NCBI GenBank assembly: GCA_964548905.1
Contig: CAZJTL010000001.1
Span: 33,676 to 97,675, forward strand
From: CAZJTL01 sp964548905
Lineage (GTDB): Bacteria; Cyanobacteriota; Cyanobacteriia; Cyanobacteriales; Xenococcaceae
Direction: 5' to 3'
DNA: 64,000 bases
The notes under the pieces were generated by a model. That model was given only the letters and a program-made list of their open reading frames with translations, made no database searches and was not told where the DNA came from. The translations under genes and the position numbers were made by a program. Positions 8,672 to 19,200 of this stretch are shown here, piece after piece. Position 1 is the first letter of the stretch. The number at the start of each line of letters is the position of its first letter.

Positions 8672-9664
8672 ATGAATACAGAGATTGCGATCGAGCCAAC
8701 TTTAAAATTATCTGAAGATACCCAAACTCGACTTTGCTGTCCTGTTTGCAATTCATCCCTAGAATTTAACCAAACTTCCCTAAAGTGCAAAAACTCTCAG
8801 TGTCAAGCTCACTTCCCTGTCATCAATGGTATCCCCATTCTCATTGACGAAACAACTAGCGTCTTTGCGATCGCCGATTATGCAAATCCAGACAACTTAG
8901 TACTCAAACCTAAATCAAAGCTAGAGCGTTTATCGATCGATTTAGTGCCAAGTATTACTCTCAATCTTTGTGGCAAGAAGAACTATCAAAAATTGACAAA
9001 ACTACTCCAACAACAAACTGAAAAACCCAGAGTGCTAATTGTGGGTGCAAGTATAGAAGGACAGGGGATACAACCACTCCTCTCAGCAGCCAATTTCGAT
9101 TTGGTAGAAGTAGATGTTGCTTTTGGAGAGAGAATCGGAGCAATTTGTGACTTGCACAGCCTTCCTTTTGCCGATGAAACTTTTGATGCAGTGGTTGTTC
9201 AAGCTGTACTCGAACATGTTGCCGATCCATTTCGTTGCGTGGAAGAAATTTATCGCGTCCTCAAACCAAATGCAATAGTTTATGCAGAAACGCCTTTTAT
9301 TGCTCAAGTCCACCTAGGCAAATATGACTTTACTCGCTTCACTCCTCTGGGTCATCGTCGCTTATTCCGTAAGTTTGACGAGATAATAAGTGGTCTAGCA
9401 GGTGGTCCTGGAGTTGCTTTAGCTTGGACTTATCAATATTTTCTGCTTAGCTTTGTCAAGCATTCAATTAGTAGAGCAGTAGTGAAAGTTTTTGCTAGGT
9501 TGACCTCTTTTTGGCTCATCTATTTTGATTACTTATTAGTTAACCAACCAGGTAGCTACGATGCTGCCTTTGGTTGTTATTTTCTGGGTAGAAAAAGCGA
9601 TCGAGTTTTGAGCGATCGCGAGTTACTCAAACAATACAAAGGAACGCAAACTAGTTCGTTTTAG
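8672..9664 (+). CDS. SAM-dependent methyltransferase with N-terminal zinc-ribbon (Trm112-like)
   Basis: 330 residues. The N-terminus has a four-cysteine cluster, CPVC at 23-26 then C39 and C44, followed by FPVINGIPIL, the pattern of Trm112-like or UPF0434 ribbons. The remaining part is a class I methyltransferase: VLIVGASIEGQG stands for the SAM-binding loop (degenerate compared with the usual GxGxG), and FDAVVVQAVLEHVADP with EEIYRVLKPNA gives motifs II and III of the Methyltransf_11 type. Many such fusions sit in polysaccharide or lipid clusters and methylate small molecules or sugars. The location beside galE fits this, but the substrate is unknown. The C-terminal third contains hydrophobic, aromatic-rich stretches and may associate with the membrane. 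Confidence 0.8.
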   Translation: MNTEIAIEPTLKLSEDTQTRLCCPVCNSSLEFNQTSLKCKNSQCQAHFPVINGIPILIDETTSVFAIADYANPDNLVLKPKSKLERLSIDLVPSITLNLCGKKNYQKLTKLLQQQTEKPRVLIVGASIEGQGIQPLLSAANFDLVEVDVAFGERIGAICDLHSLPFADETFDAVVVQAVLEHVADPFRCVEEIYRVLKPNAIVYAETPFIAQVHLGKYDFTRFTPLGHRRLFRKFDEIISGLAGGPGVALAWTYQYFLLSFVKHSISRAVVKVFARLTSFWLIYFDYLLVNQPGSYDAAFGCYFLGRKSDRVLSDRELLKQYKGTQTSSF

Positions 9665-9689
9665 CCCCAGGCGTTGAGGTTGAAAAGCT

Positions 9690-10041
9690 TTAAGGTAAAA
9701 AGCGATCGAGTGCCTGTTTGAGTTCTTTAATTTCCAGGTCAATATTGCCTTCCTTAGCAGCACGAGCAATACATTCGCTCAGATGTTCGTCTAAAATAAC
9801 TCTAGCCACGCGATCGCGCGCTCNNNNNNNNNNCACCTCTGACCGCAGCAATTTGGATCAAAACATCTGGGCAAGGACGACTTTCAGAAACCATGGTTTT
9901 AATGCCACGAATATGACCTTCAATCCGAGAAAGTCGATTGATAATTTGTCGCAAAGATTCTTGGCTGTGTACATGGCTGTGTGCGTGTTCCGCAGCTTCT
10001 AGCTCGCGATCGTGTACATGTTGTCCATTGGGTTGGTTCAT
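9690..10041 (-). CDS. CsoR/RcnR-family metal sensor, InrS-like (interrupted by assembly gap)
   Basis: The N-terminal part (from the ATG at 10041) has a histidine-rich leader (HAHSHVH, residues 19-25), then ESLRQIINRLSRIEGHIRG and C57 in RPCPDVL. After the N gap, on the left side, the protein continues in family register as VARVILDEHLSEC...EGNIDLEIKELKQAL and stops at 9690. Cys57 plus the H-x3-C of EHLSEC are the CsoR/RcnR metal ligands, and the His-rich N-terminus resembles the nickel sensor InrS of Synechocystis. The protein is expected to be a DNA-binding helical repressor released by Ni, Co or Cu. Leaving out the 10 Ns, the coding bases number 342 (114 codons), so the gene is probably intact and the N run is a placeholder. 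No metal exporter is adjacent. Confidence 0.85.
9824..9833. other. Assembly gap (10 Ns)
   Basis: Ten consecutive Ns lie beside a GC-rich self-complementary stretch rich in GCGCGCGATCGCG. The gap falls between the two halves of the metal-sensor gene, and its true length may be near zero. Confidence 0.99.
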
Positions 10042-10064
10042 GATTAGTTCTTGCTCTAAATTTA

Positions 10065-10111
10065 ATGAAAAAAAGGAAGAAGTTGAGACGATTCCAGTTA
10101 ACTTCTTCCTT
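10065..10111 (-). terminator. Rho-independent terminator of the rpoB-rpoC1-rpoC2 operon
   Basis: A perfect 12-bp inverted repeat (AAGGAAGAAGTT at 10073-10084 and AACTTCTTCCTT at 10100-10111) has a 15-base loop. Read on the minus strand it is followed by a run of eight Ts. It lies about 50 bases beyond the rpoC2 stop and just ahead of the metal-sensor gene, so it should isolate that gene from RNA polymerase transcription. Confidence 0.9.
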
Positions 10112-10160
10112 CTTACTTAGTTACGTGACTACTCCCTCTCCCTTGAAGGGACATTGTAAT

Positions 10161-13100
10161 TTATTCCTCGTCGTCCCAATCGTCGCCCTCATCATCATAA
10201 CTATCTGAGCTACTGAAGAATTCATCCTCTTCTAGAGAAGAACCATAACCGATATCTTCATCACTAAAACCAGAAGGGCTGGTTCCAGCGTATTCTCTGG
10301 CAAGGCGATCGTCTAAGACTACATCTTCATCTTCATTCAAATCCGCATAGGAACGTCGAGGATAAAAATCGTCTCCTGGCATAACATCTTCTCGGGAACG
10401 CATACCACCTTCATAAGGTTCGCCAGCATAACCATACATGGAAGAGCCTCTGCCAAAGCTATCTCTGCCACCATTATCCATTTCATTGCGGCTATTTGCC
10501 ATTTCTTCTGCGGTATTGAAACCAGTTCCTGCGGGAATCAAACGACCGATGATTACGTTTTCCTTCAAACCTCTGAGCCAATCAGATTTACCTTCGATCG
10601 CCGCTTCGGTTAAAACACGGGTAGTTTCTTGGAAACTTGCCGCACTAATAAAACTATCAGTATTCAAAGAAGCTTTAGTAATCCCCAATAATACAGGAGT
10701 ATACTGAGCTGGCGCACCTCCAGTAATCGACATAGCTTCGTTCACCTGTTCGATTTGGCGCAACTCTACGAGTTCGCCAGGTAGCATGGTTGTATCTCCA
10801 CCATCGTCAACTCTAACTTTAGAAGTCATCTGACGGACAATTACTTCAATGTGTTTGTCAGAAATATCAATACCCTGACTTTGATACACCGACTGCACCT
10901 GATTGACTAAGAAAATTTGCGCTTTTTGCAAACCAATTAAGGCAGCTTCATAAACTCCTTTCTCGTGCAGGTAGTAATTAAAGAATACTTCGAGAATTTC
11001 GTGTGGATTAGCCGGTCCATCAGTTAAAGGTTCGGCTGGTCCAACTTGTTGACCGTCAGAAACCATGGCGTTTTGACCTGGACTGAGAGGATAATCGCTA
11101 ACTACACCATCTGCTTCGAGGATTTTGATATCAACAGTTTCATCTTCTTCGTATACTACTTGGCACGCACCTGGACGACGGCTGAGGATACAAGCTTCTT
11201 TTGGTTTGCGAGCCTCTAGTAGCTCTTCAATTCGAGGTAAACCTTGAATAATATCACCCGTCTTAGCACGTTCAAAAATCAACAAGACGAGATTGTCGCC
11301 CCGTTGTACCAAATCCCCATCGTTGATATGCAAAATTGCACCAGCAGACACTCGATAAGGGCGTGCTAGGCGCAGCGTTACTTTCTCCTTGCTTACTTTG
11401 GATACCTGTCCTGATTCAGGCAAAATCACTCCTGGTGCTATTTCGGTTCCAGCGACCAATAATTCGCCAACTTTACATTTGGCATTAACCGCAGCAATCT
11501 CTACCAAATCGGCATTGCGAACGATCAAGACACGGCGAATCGCTTCCCCTCCTTCGCGAATACCTCGAACTTCTCCTGGTTCTTTACATTGAATTTCAGT
11601 ACGAGCAATCACTGCTCCTTTGGGAATTTCTTGTCCGTCTTGAACTAATACGCGCGTCTGGGTGCTACCACTGTGAGGATCGTGGTCTGTATCGCGACGT
11701 AAGACCAAGGATTCTAAAATTACCAGTTGTAGACGTTGAATATCAGGATCGACTTCATCAGCTTTTAGCTCGATATCTGCGTTCAAATTAGCAGCAGTTG
11801 AGGATTCTAGCTCCTCGTTGGTATCGATTTCTAAGACTAGCTGAGTACTCAACAGAGCAATGCCGTCTACTGATTTAACTCGTTCGCCATCTTTGTAAAA
11901 GAGTCTCTGTACCGATCGCAGCTCGATCTGGCGACCATCTTCATGGTTAATTGATGCCTGAGAAGGTGCGGCTGGCTCGTTAGATACTTGGTATTCCTGT
12001 ACGGGACGTAGCAACATTGCCATCCCTTCAGTAGTTTCTAAGAATTCTACATACCTCAGTTCGGAGACAGTAACCCCAGGTAGGACTTCCGTTCCTGGTT
12101 GAACTAGCTGTTCTTTTAAGCTCTCTAAAACTTGATCGACTAGATGAACTTCACCTGGTTTAATAATAATTTCACGGAGAATGTCATTTTTCTGAACTAC
12201 TTCGACAATCCCTGAAGATTGGCAGAATACGTCTTTAACAACTTCCGTACCAGCTTCAACCTGTTGTCCGTCTTCCACTAGCAACAAGGAAATATCTTTA
12301 TTCACTTCATGACTTTCTTCGGGAATCCAGAGGATAGTTCCTCCTTGAGCCACTTCGTAGCCTTGTTTGCGACTACCTTTGGAAATTTCTACGCCAGCAT
12401 ATTTAATGATGCCACCAGTATTGGTTTTATAGCGATCGTCGATTAGTTCGGCAACTACTTGATGATTTTGTACTTTTGTCCCAGGCGTTGCTTTAAGCAA
12501 GAAGCGCTGTTTGTCAGCCGTATCAATTACGTACTGTTCGCGACCACCCGTACTTTCGACGTGTACTTCAGCGCGATCGAGTAATACCGAAGCTGTAATA
12601 ATTTCAATTTCACGGCTGTTGGGGGTCATCCGCACTACACCACCACTAGCAGAAACTAATTTTGTCTCGGCTAGTATCGTACCAACATCTACTGTATCGC
12701 CATTTTTAACTACAGGTTCTGCACCAGGAAGTAAGTTATAGACTTCACCCGATAAAATCCAGAGCAAACCAGGTCTTTGAGCGATTCTGGTGGTATTTCC
12801 TTGACGGTCTGTTTTTTCTTCGGGGATGAGGTTGGCAAATAATACCTCTCCAGCTAAATCGGAAGCAACGTCTTTAGCAGCTCTTTCTGTAGAACGCTGT
12901 AATTTGATTAGGGCTACTTCTGCTAAGAATTGTCCTGCTTCGACCTTAGCCCCATCTTCGACAAATACCAGAGAACCAGCAGTCAAATTATAACTCAAGG
13001 AGCTTTTATCTCCTTTCTTTTTCCCAGGCTCATCTAGGGTCAAAACTAAATCTCCAGGTACTTCTACCTGTTCTCTTTCATCTCCATGGCGAGTACGTAC

Positions 13101-14198
13101 CTTACGGGTGGTTAAACCCTTTGTATATTTAACTGTACCAGCTTTTTCTGCCTTAACTTGGCGAGCTACTTCTCCAGTAAATACACCGCCTGTGTGGAAG
13201 GTACGCATGGTTAACTGAGTACCAGGTTCGCCGATCGACTGAGCGGCAATAATACCGACAGCTTCTCCCATATCTACCATGCTACCGTGAGCCAAAGACC
13301 AGCCGTAGCAATGCTGACAAACGGAGCGAGCCGCTTCACAGGTAAGGGGTGAGCGTACCATAACTGATTCGACGCGAGCGCCAATTTCTTGAGCTAGATC
13401 GGCATCGATCGCCTGGTTGCGCTCGGCAAATACTTCTCCTGTTTTCGGATCGACTACATCTCTAGCTAATACTCTTCCCAACAGGCGATCGGCGAGGGGA
13501 ATCAAGATGCGATCGCCATCTTTCATGGCTTGGACAGTAATACCTCGTTGAGTCAAGCAGTCGGTTTCGCGCACGATTACGTCTTGGGCTACGTCAACCA
13601 AGCGTCGGGTTAAGTAACCAGAATCCGCCGTTCGCAGTGCTGTATCTACCAATCCTTTTCTCGCACCATAGGAGGAGATAATATACTCAGTTACAGTCAA
13701 TCCTTCACGGAAGTTAGTTTTAATGGGAATGTCAATAATTTCCCCTTGAGGATCTGCCATCAGTCCGCGCATTCCCACCAACTGACGGACTTGAGACAAA
13801 TTACCTCTCGCTCCGCTAAATGCCATCATATAGACGGAGTTAAGCGGATCGGTTTCGCGAAAATTGCGTACCACTTCATCTTTGAGTGCTTCGGAGGTAC
13901 TGTTCCAAGTATCGATTACTTTTTGAAAGCGCTCAACTTCGGTGATTTCTCCACGAGCATAACGCTCTTCTGTTTTGCGAATTTCTTCTTCAGTCGCTTC
14001 AAGCATCTGGCGCTTGATTGGTGGAACTTGTAGATCGTCCACACTAATTGAAACTCCTGCTTTGGTGGCGAAGCGAAAACCTAATTCTTTGAGTTTATCC
14101 GCCATCGTTGCACAACGGGCGCTACCGTAACTAGTATAAGCCCAGGCCATTAAACTTTTGAGACGACCTTTATCAACAATTCGGTTATAAAATTTCAT
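10161..14198 (-). CDS. rpoC2: DNA-directed RNA polymerase subunit beta-double-prime (cyanobacterial RpoC2)
   Basis: 1345 residues, near the usual cyanobacterial length. It holds the C-terminal part of bacterial beta-prime: the region with CEAARSVCQHCYGWSLAHG (second zinc site) and GEAVGIIAAQSIGEPGTQLTMRTFHTGG (trigger-loop/bridge region). These are followed by the very long insertion of sandwich-barrel repeats typical of cyanobacteria (SI3), then the conserved C-terminal block LPRIEELLEARKPKE. The tail beyond about residue 1230 is strongly acidic, ending DDEGDDWDDEE, and is lineage-variable. It is the last gene of rpoB-rpoC1-rpoC2, 94 bases after rpoC1. The split from RpoC1 is the normal cyanobacterial state, not a broken gene. 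Confidence 0.98.
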   Translation of the reverse strand: MKFYNRIVDKGRLKSLMAWAYTSYGSARCATMADKLKELGFRFATKAGVSISVDDLQVPPIKRQMLEATEEEIRKTEERYARGEITEVERFQKVIDTWNSTSEALKDEVVRNFRETDPLNSVYMMAFSGARGNLSQVRQLVGMRGLMADPQGEIIDIPIKTNFREGLTVTEYIISSYGARKGLVDTALRTADSGYLTRRLVDVAQDVIVRETDCLTQRGITVQAMKDGDRILIPLADRLLGRVLARDVVDPKTGEVFAERNQAIDADLAQEIGARVESVMVRSPLTCEAARSVCQHCYGWSLAHGSMVDMGEAVGIIAAQSIGEPGTQLTMRTFHTGGVFTGEVARQVKAEKAGTVKYTKGLTTRKVRTRHGDEREQVEVPGDLVLTLDEPGKKKGDKSSLSYNLTAGSLVFVEDGAKVEAGQFLAEVALIKLQRSTERAAKDVASDLAGEVLFANLIPEEKTDRQGNTTRIAQRPGLLWILSGEVYNLLPGAEPVVKNGDTVDVGTILAETKLVSASGGVVRMTPNSREIEIITASVLLDRAEVHVESTGGREQYVIDTADKQRFLLKATPGTKVQNHQVVAELIDDRYKTNTGGIIKYAGVEISKGSRKQGYEVAQGGTILWIPEESHEVNKDISLLLVEDGQQVEAGTEVVKDVFCQSSGIVEVVQKNDILREIIIKPGEVHLVDQVLESLKEQLVQPGTEVLPGVTVSELRYVEFLETTEGMAMLLRPVQEYQVSNEPAAPSQASINHEDGRQIELRSVQRLFYKDGERVKSVDGIALLSTQLVLEIDTNEELESSTAANLNADIELKADEVDPDIQRLQLVILESLVLRRDTDHDPHSGSTQTRVLVQDGQEIPKGAVIARTEIQCKEPGEVRGIREGGEAIRRVLIVRNADLVEIAAVNAKCKVGELLVAGTEIAPGVILPESGQVSKVSKEKVTLRLARPYRVSAGAILHINDGDLVQRGDNLVLLIFERAKTGDIIQGLPRIEELLEARKPKEACILSRRPGACQVVYEEDETVDIKILEADGVVSDYPLSPGQNAMVSDGQQVGPAEPLTDGPANPHEILEVFFNYYLHEKGVYEAALIGLQKAQIFLVNQVQSVYQSQGIDISDKHIEVIVRQMTSKVRVDDGGDTTMLPGELVELRQIEQVNEAMSITGGAPAQYTPVLLGITKASLNTDSFISAASFQETTRVLTEAAIEGKSDWLRGLKENVIIGRLIPAGTGFNTAEEMANSRNEMDNGGRDSFGRGSSMYGYAGEPYEGGMRSREDVMPGDDFYPRRSYADLNEDEDVVLDDRLAREYAGTSPSGFSDEDIGYGSSLEEDEFFSSSDSYDDEGDDWDDEE

Positions 14199-14292
14199 TT
14201 TTTCTGCCGATTTTTAGATAGATGACTGGTAATTAGTGGCGAGTAAGGAGTGACAGGGGAGAGCTGAATCTCCTTGTCACTTCCAGCCTCCC

Positions 14293-16170
14293 TCAGACTT
14301 CCAATGCTTCTTGGATAGCTTTGTTGTAGATAATTCTGCCTGTTGTTGTGCGAACGTATTGGGAAACATGCTCGCCATGGGCTGTTTCTTTGACGATTCT
14401 CTCCCGATATTTTTTCAAAATACAGCCATCGCTGAGAGTTTGCTGCTCCAGTATTTCTGTATCGGGCTTGTCTGTTTCTACTTCTCCATCATAACGTATC
14501 CAAATATAATCATGGAGATGCAAATGACCTTGTTCGTAAGCTTTAAAGGCATCGTCTATACCTGCGAAATAAGGTTCTTGTTTGCCGAGCGCGGCTGGAT
14601 TTTCTGCGGTTAAGTAGTAACACCCCAAAACCATATCCTGAGAGGGTGCAACGATTGGTCTGCCAGTTGCTGGAGACAAAATATTGTGACAAGCTAACAT
14701 TAACAGTCTTGCTTCTGATTGCGCTTCCAAGGATAGGGGTACGTGAACTGCCATTTGGTCGCCATCAAAGTCAGCATTAAACGCTGGACAAACTAAAGGA
14801 TGCAACTGAATGGCTCTTCCGTCTACCAAGATTGGCTCAAACGCTTGAATGCCGAGACGGTGTAGGGTCGGAGCGCGGTTGAGTAGAACTGGATGCCCTG
14901 TAATTACTTCTTTGAGTACTTCCCAAACAGTGGGGTCGCCTCTTTGAATCAGCTTTTTGGCAGCCTTAATATTATTGACCATACCGCTATGAATCAGGCG
15001 GTGAATCACAAAAGGTTGAAACAGCTCGATCGCCATTTCTCTGGGCAAACCGCACTGAAAGATTTTCAGTTTTGGACCAACCACAATGACAGAACGTCCA
15101 GAATAGTCAACCCGCTTACCCAAAAGGTTTTGACGGAAGCGTCCCTGTTTCCCTTCAATAATATCGGAGAGAGATTTTAAGGGTCGGTTGTTAGCTCCTA
15201 CTACGGTTCGACCGCGACGACCGTTATCAATCAAAGCGTCTACTGCTTCTTGCAACATTCTCTTTTCGTTGCGAACAATAATTTCTGGAGCCAGAATTTC
15301 TTGTAATCTTGCCAGACGGTTGTTGCGGTTGATGACACGACGGTAGAGGTCGTTTAAGTCGGAGGTGGCAAAACGACCGCCATCAAGCTGCACCATCGGA
15401 CGTAAATCGGGAGGAATCACGGGAATAACCGTCAGTACCATCCACTCTGGACGAGCATTGGTAGCTACAAAGTTGTCAATCACGCGCAAACGCTTGATCA
15501 GTTTCGCTCTTTTTTGCCCTTTAGCGTTGACAATTTCTTCTCTTAATCTTTCTGCTTCCGACTCTAACTCTACTTCTTCTAGCAAACGTTGAATCGCTTC
15601 TGCGCCAATGCCAACTTCTACGCCAATTAATTCTGAATCTTCGCTGTAGAGTTGTTCTTCAATTTCGATCCACTGATCTTCGGTCAGCAGTTGCTTATAG
15701 GTGAGATTTTGAGCGTTACCTGGATCGAGGACGACGTAGGCGTTGAAATAAACAATCTGCTCCACATCTCTGAGGGGCATATCCAAAATAATGGCGATGT
15801 AGCTAGGAATGCCCTTGAGATACCAAACGTGAGTAACGGGAGCGGCTAGCTTAATATACCCCATGCGGTGGCGACGCACGCGAGATTCGGTCACTTCCAC
15901 ACCGCAACGTTCGCAGACAATGCCACGATGGCGCACTCTTTTATATTTACCACAATGGCATTCCCAATCCTTAGCCGGTCCAAAGATCCGCTCGCAGAAT
16001 AACCCATCCATTTCTGGTTTGAGGGTTCTGTAGTTGATGGTTTCTGGTTTGGTCACTTCACCCACTAGTTGACCGTTGGGCAAAGTCCGCTCGCCCCAAG
16101 TACGAATGCGATCGGGGGAGGCAATTCCTATTTTGACGTAGTCAAATCGCTGCTCTAGCTGATTTCTCAT
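14293..16170 (-). CDS. rpoC1: DNA-directed RNA polymerase subunit gamma (RpoC1)
   Basis: 625 residues from the ATG at 16170. The frame extends 21 codons upstream to a TTG, but the family N-terminus is close to FDYVKIGIASP, so the ATG is chosen. The catalytic NADFDGDQMAVH motif with its three magnesium-binding aspartates is present, as is the N-terminal zinc site CHCGKYKRVRHRGIVCERC. This is the N-terminal half of bacterial beta-prime, encoded separately in cyanobacteria and plastids. It sits between rpoB (86 bases upstream) and rpoC2 on the same strand. Confidence 0.98.
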   Translation of the reverse strand: MRNQLEQRFDYVKIGIASPDRIRTWGERTLPNGQLVGEVTKPETINYRTLKPEMDGLFCERIFGPAKDWECHCGKYKRVRHRGIVCERCGVEVTESRVRRHRMGYIKLAAPVTHVWYLKGIPSYIAIILDMPLRDVEQIVYFNAYVVLDPGNAQNLTYKQLLTEDQWIEIEEQLYSEDSELIGVEVGIGAEAIQRLLEEVELESEAERLREEIVNAKGQKRAKLIKRLRVIDNFVATNARPEWMVLTVIPVIPPDLRPMVQLDGGRFATSDLNDLYRRVINRNNRLARLQEILAPEIIVRNEKRMLQEAVDALIDNGRRGRTVVGANNRPLKSLSDIIEGKQGRFRQNLLGKRVDYSGRSVIVVGPKLKIFQCGLPREMAIELFQPFVIHRLIHSGMVNNIKAAKKLIQRGDPTVWEVLKEVITGHPVLLNRAPTLHRLGIQAFEPILVDGRAIQLHPLVCPAFNADFDGDQMAVHVPLSLEAQSEARLLMLACHNILSPATGRPIVAPSQDMVLGCYYLTAENPAALGKQEPYFAGIDDAFKAYEQGHLHLHDYIWIRYDGEVETDKPDTEILEQQTLSDGCILKKYRERIVKETAHGEHVSQYVRTTTGRIIYNKAIQEALEV

Positions 16171-16255
16171 ATCTGGTGACTGGTGATTGAAGTTTGGCAA
16201 TCGGTAGTTGCTTGAAGATGAAACTCCTACCAATTACCTGGTTAAAGAATGAAAA

Positions 16256-19200
16256 TTACTCAACTTCCTTGTCTTGGAGGTCTTCCCTGGTTAGAGATTC
16301 GTAGGTAGGACGGCTGGGAGTGCGACGAGCGCTATCTGCCATCAAGTCTACTTCTGGATCGCGGCTAGTTCCGTCTTCTAAAGTTTCTACTTTGTGGACG
16401 GCAATATCTAGCCCTAGAGATTGCAGTTCTCGCATCAGTACCTTGAAGGACTCTGGAGTGCCAGGACGAGGGATGGGTTTTCCTTTGACGATCGCGTTGA
16501 GAGCTTCGTTACGTCCTTGCATGTCATCGGATTTAACGGTGAGCAACTCCTGCAATGTATAAGCCGCGCCGTATGCTTCCAATGCCCATACTTCCATTTC
16601 TCCAAAGCGCTGACCGCCTTGTTGTGCTTTTCCACCCAGAGGTTGTTGAGTAACCAAAGAGTATGGCCCTGTAGAACGAGCGTGAATTTTGTCGTCTACT
16701 AAGTGGACGAGTTTGAGCATGTAAGCTTTACCAACGGTGATCGGGCGATCGAACGCTTCGCCAGTACGTCCGTCAAAGAGCTGGATTTTACCTGGAGTTT
16801 CAGGCTCGTAACACCAGTCTTTACCAGGCTTGCGAGAGGCTTCGCCCAATTTTCCGTGGACAGTCTCGCGCGAGGATTCTTCTCCATACATTTCGTCAAA
16901 AGGTGTTACCTTAAAGCGCATACCTAGGTTTTCTCCTGCCCATCCCAACAGACATTCAAAAACTTGTCCTACGTTCATCCGTGAAGGCACACCCAGAGGA
17001 TTGAGAACAATATCGACCGATCTGCCATCTGGTAAATAAGGCATATCCTCAAGGGGCAAAATGCGAGAAATAATCCCCTTGTTACCGTGTCTTCCTGCCA
17101 TTTTGTCGCCTACTTGAATCTTCCGTTTTTGCGCGACGTAGATTCTCACGACCATGTTGGCACCAGGAGGTAATTCATCTCCTTGCTCTCTGGTGAAGAC
17201 GCGCACGTCAACTACCCGACCTTTTTCGCCGTTAGGAACGCGCAAAGAATTATCTCTGACATCTCTGGCTTTCTCACCAAAAATCGCTCTTAACAGCTTT
17301 TCTTCTGGAGGCTGATCGGACTCACCTTTTGGTGTTACTTTCCCAACTAAAATATCTCCTGCTTCTACCCAAGCGCCAATGTGAATGATGCCGCGTTCGT
17401 CTAGATTTCTGAGGGCATCTTCGCTAACGTTAGGAATTTCACGGGTAATTTCTTCTGGCCCGAGTTTGGTTTGACGCGCTTCAATTTCATATTTTTCAAC
17501 GTGAATACTAGTGTAAACATCGTCATAAACTAAGCGTTCGCTGATTAAAATCGCGTCTTCATAGTTGTAGCCTTCCCAAGGCATGTACGCGACCAGAATA
17601 TTCTGTCCTAGAGCTAATTCACCACCTTCTGTAGCGGAGCCATCTGCCAACACTTGTCCTGGAACTACATCTTCACCCACATAAACTAGGGGTCTTTGAT
17701 TTAAACAGGTATCTTGGTTGGAGCGCTGATATTTTTGCAATTCGTATTCTAGCTCAGTGCCATCGAATTGCCCTTCACTATCCTCGGTAGGAGCGCTACT
17801 AACTTTGACTTTGATGGTGTTGGCATCCACAAAACTGACTATGCCATAGGTACGTGAAACTACTACCATCCCCGAGTCACGAGCGGCTTGCGCTTCCAAC
17901 CCAGTTCCAACCAAAGGACGTTCTGGTCGCAGTAGGGGAACTGCTTGACGCTGCATGTTTGAACCCATCAAAGCGCGGTTAGCGTCGTCGTGTTCGAGGA
18001 AAGGAATTAAGGAGGTAGCTACGGAGACAATCTGGAGAGGGGAAACGGCTGCATAATCTACTTGTTCTGGGGTAGTGGTTGTAAATTCCTGGCGATAGCG
18101 AACTGGAACACTAGTACCAAGGATATTGCCCTCTTCATCTGTGGCAACGTCTCCAGGCGCAACTCTGAGGTCGTCTTCTTCACCTGCTGTCAGATAGACG
18201 TGGGATAAGTCTCGACGCACTCGCCCGTTTTCTACTTGATAGTAAGGAGTTTCGATAAATCCGTAGGCATTAACTCGCGCGTAAGTAGCCAACGAACCGA
18301 TCAAACCTGCGTTAGGACCTTCAGGTGTTTCCACGGGACAGATACGACCGTAGTGAGAGGGGTGAATATCCCGGACGGCGAATCCAGCTCTTTCTCTGGT
18401 CAATCCACCAGGCCCTAGAGCGCTCAGACGACGCTTGTGGGTTAGCTCGGCGAGGGGATTAGTCTGATCCATGAATTGAGATAGTTGAGACGAGCCAAAG
18501 AACTCTTTAATCGCTGCCACTAAGGGTTTGGGATTGACCAAAGCAGCAGGGGTAAGAGTATCTGCTTCGCTGACTGTCATCCGTTCGCGAATAATTCTTT
18601 CTAAGCGGTTTAAACCTACTCGAACTTGATTTTGTAATAATTCGCCCACAGAACGAACGCGACGGTTGCCCAGGTGGTCGATATCATCGGTATTACCCGC
18701 GTCAAATTCCAAGTTAACTAGGTAGTCGATCGCTGCCAAAATATCAACAGGAGTCAGAACTCTAGTAGTTTCTGGTACGTTTAAGCGCAGCTTTTTGTTG
18801 AGCTTGTAACGACCAACTCTGCCCAAGTCGTAACGCTTGGCATCAAAGAAGCGAGATTCTAGTAATTGCTGTCCGCCATTAACTGTAGGTGGCTCACCAG
18901 GACGTAATTTCCGATAAAGCTCTAGGAGTGCTTCTTCTTCACTAGGATTGCCTTCCTTGTCAAGGGTTTTTTGATAAAAATCGGGATGGCGCAAACCATC
19001 AAAGATTTCGTTGTCCGATAAGCCGATCGCCTTGAGCAATACCTGCGCTGAAAGCTTGCGAGTTTTATCGATGCGAACCCACACCAAACCGTTTTTGTCA
19101 GTTTCAAACTTTAACCAAGCTCCTCGGTTGGGAATTAGTGAGGCTGAATAGGTTCTTCTTCCGTTTTTATCGGTTTCTGCTTTGTAATAAACTCCAGGGG

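Noticed and set aside
10438..10707. Plus-strand frames within rpoC2 and similar ones inside rpoC1 and rpoB
   Set aside because: They lie wholly within strongly conserved genes on the other strand and have no family features.
10161..16170. rpoC appearing as two genes, as if broken
   Set aside because: The rpoC1/rpoC2 split is the normal cyanobacterial organisation and both parts are complete.
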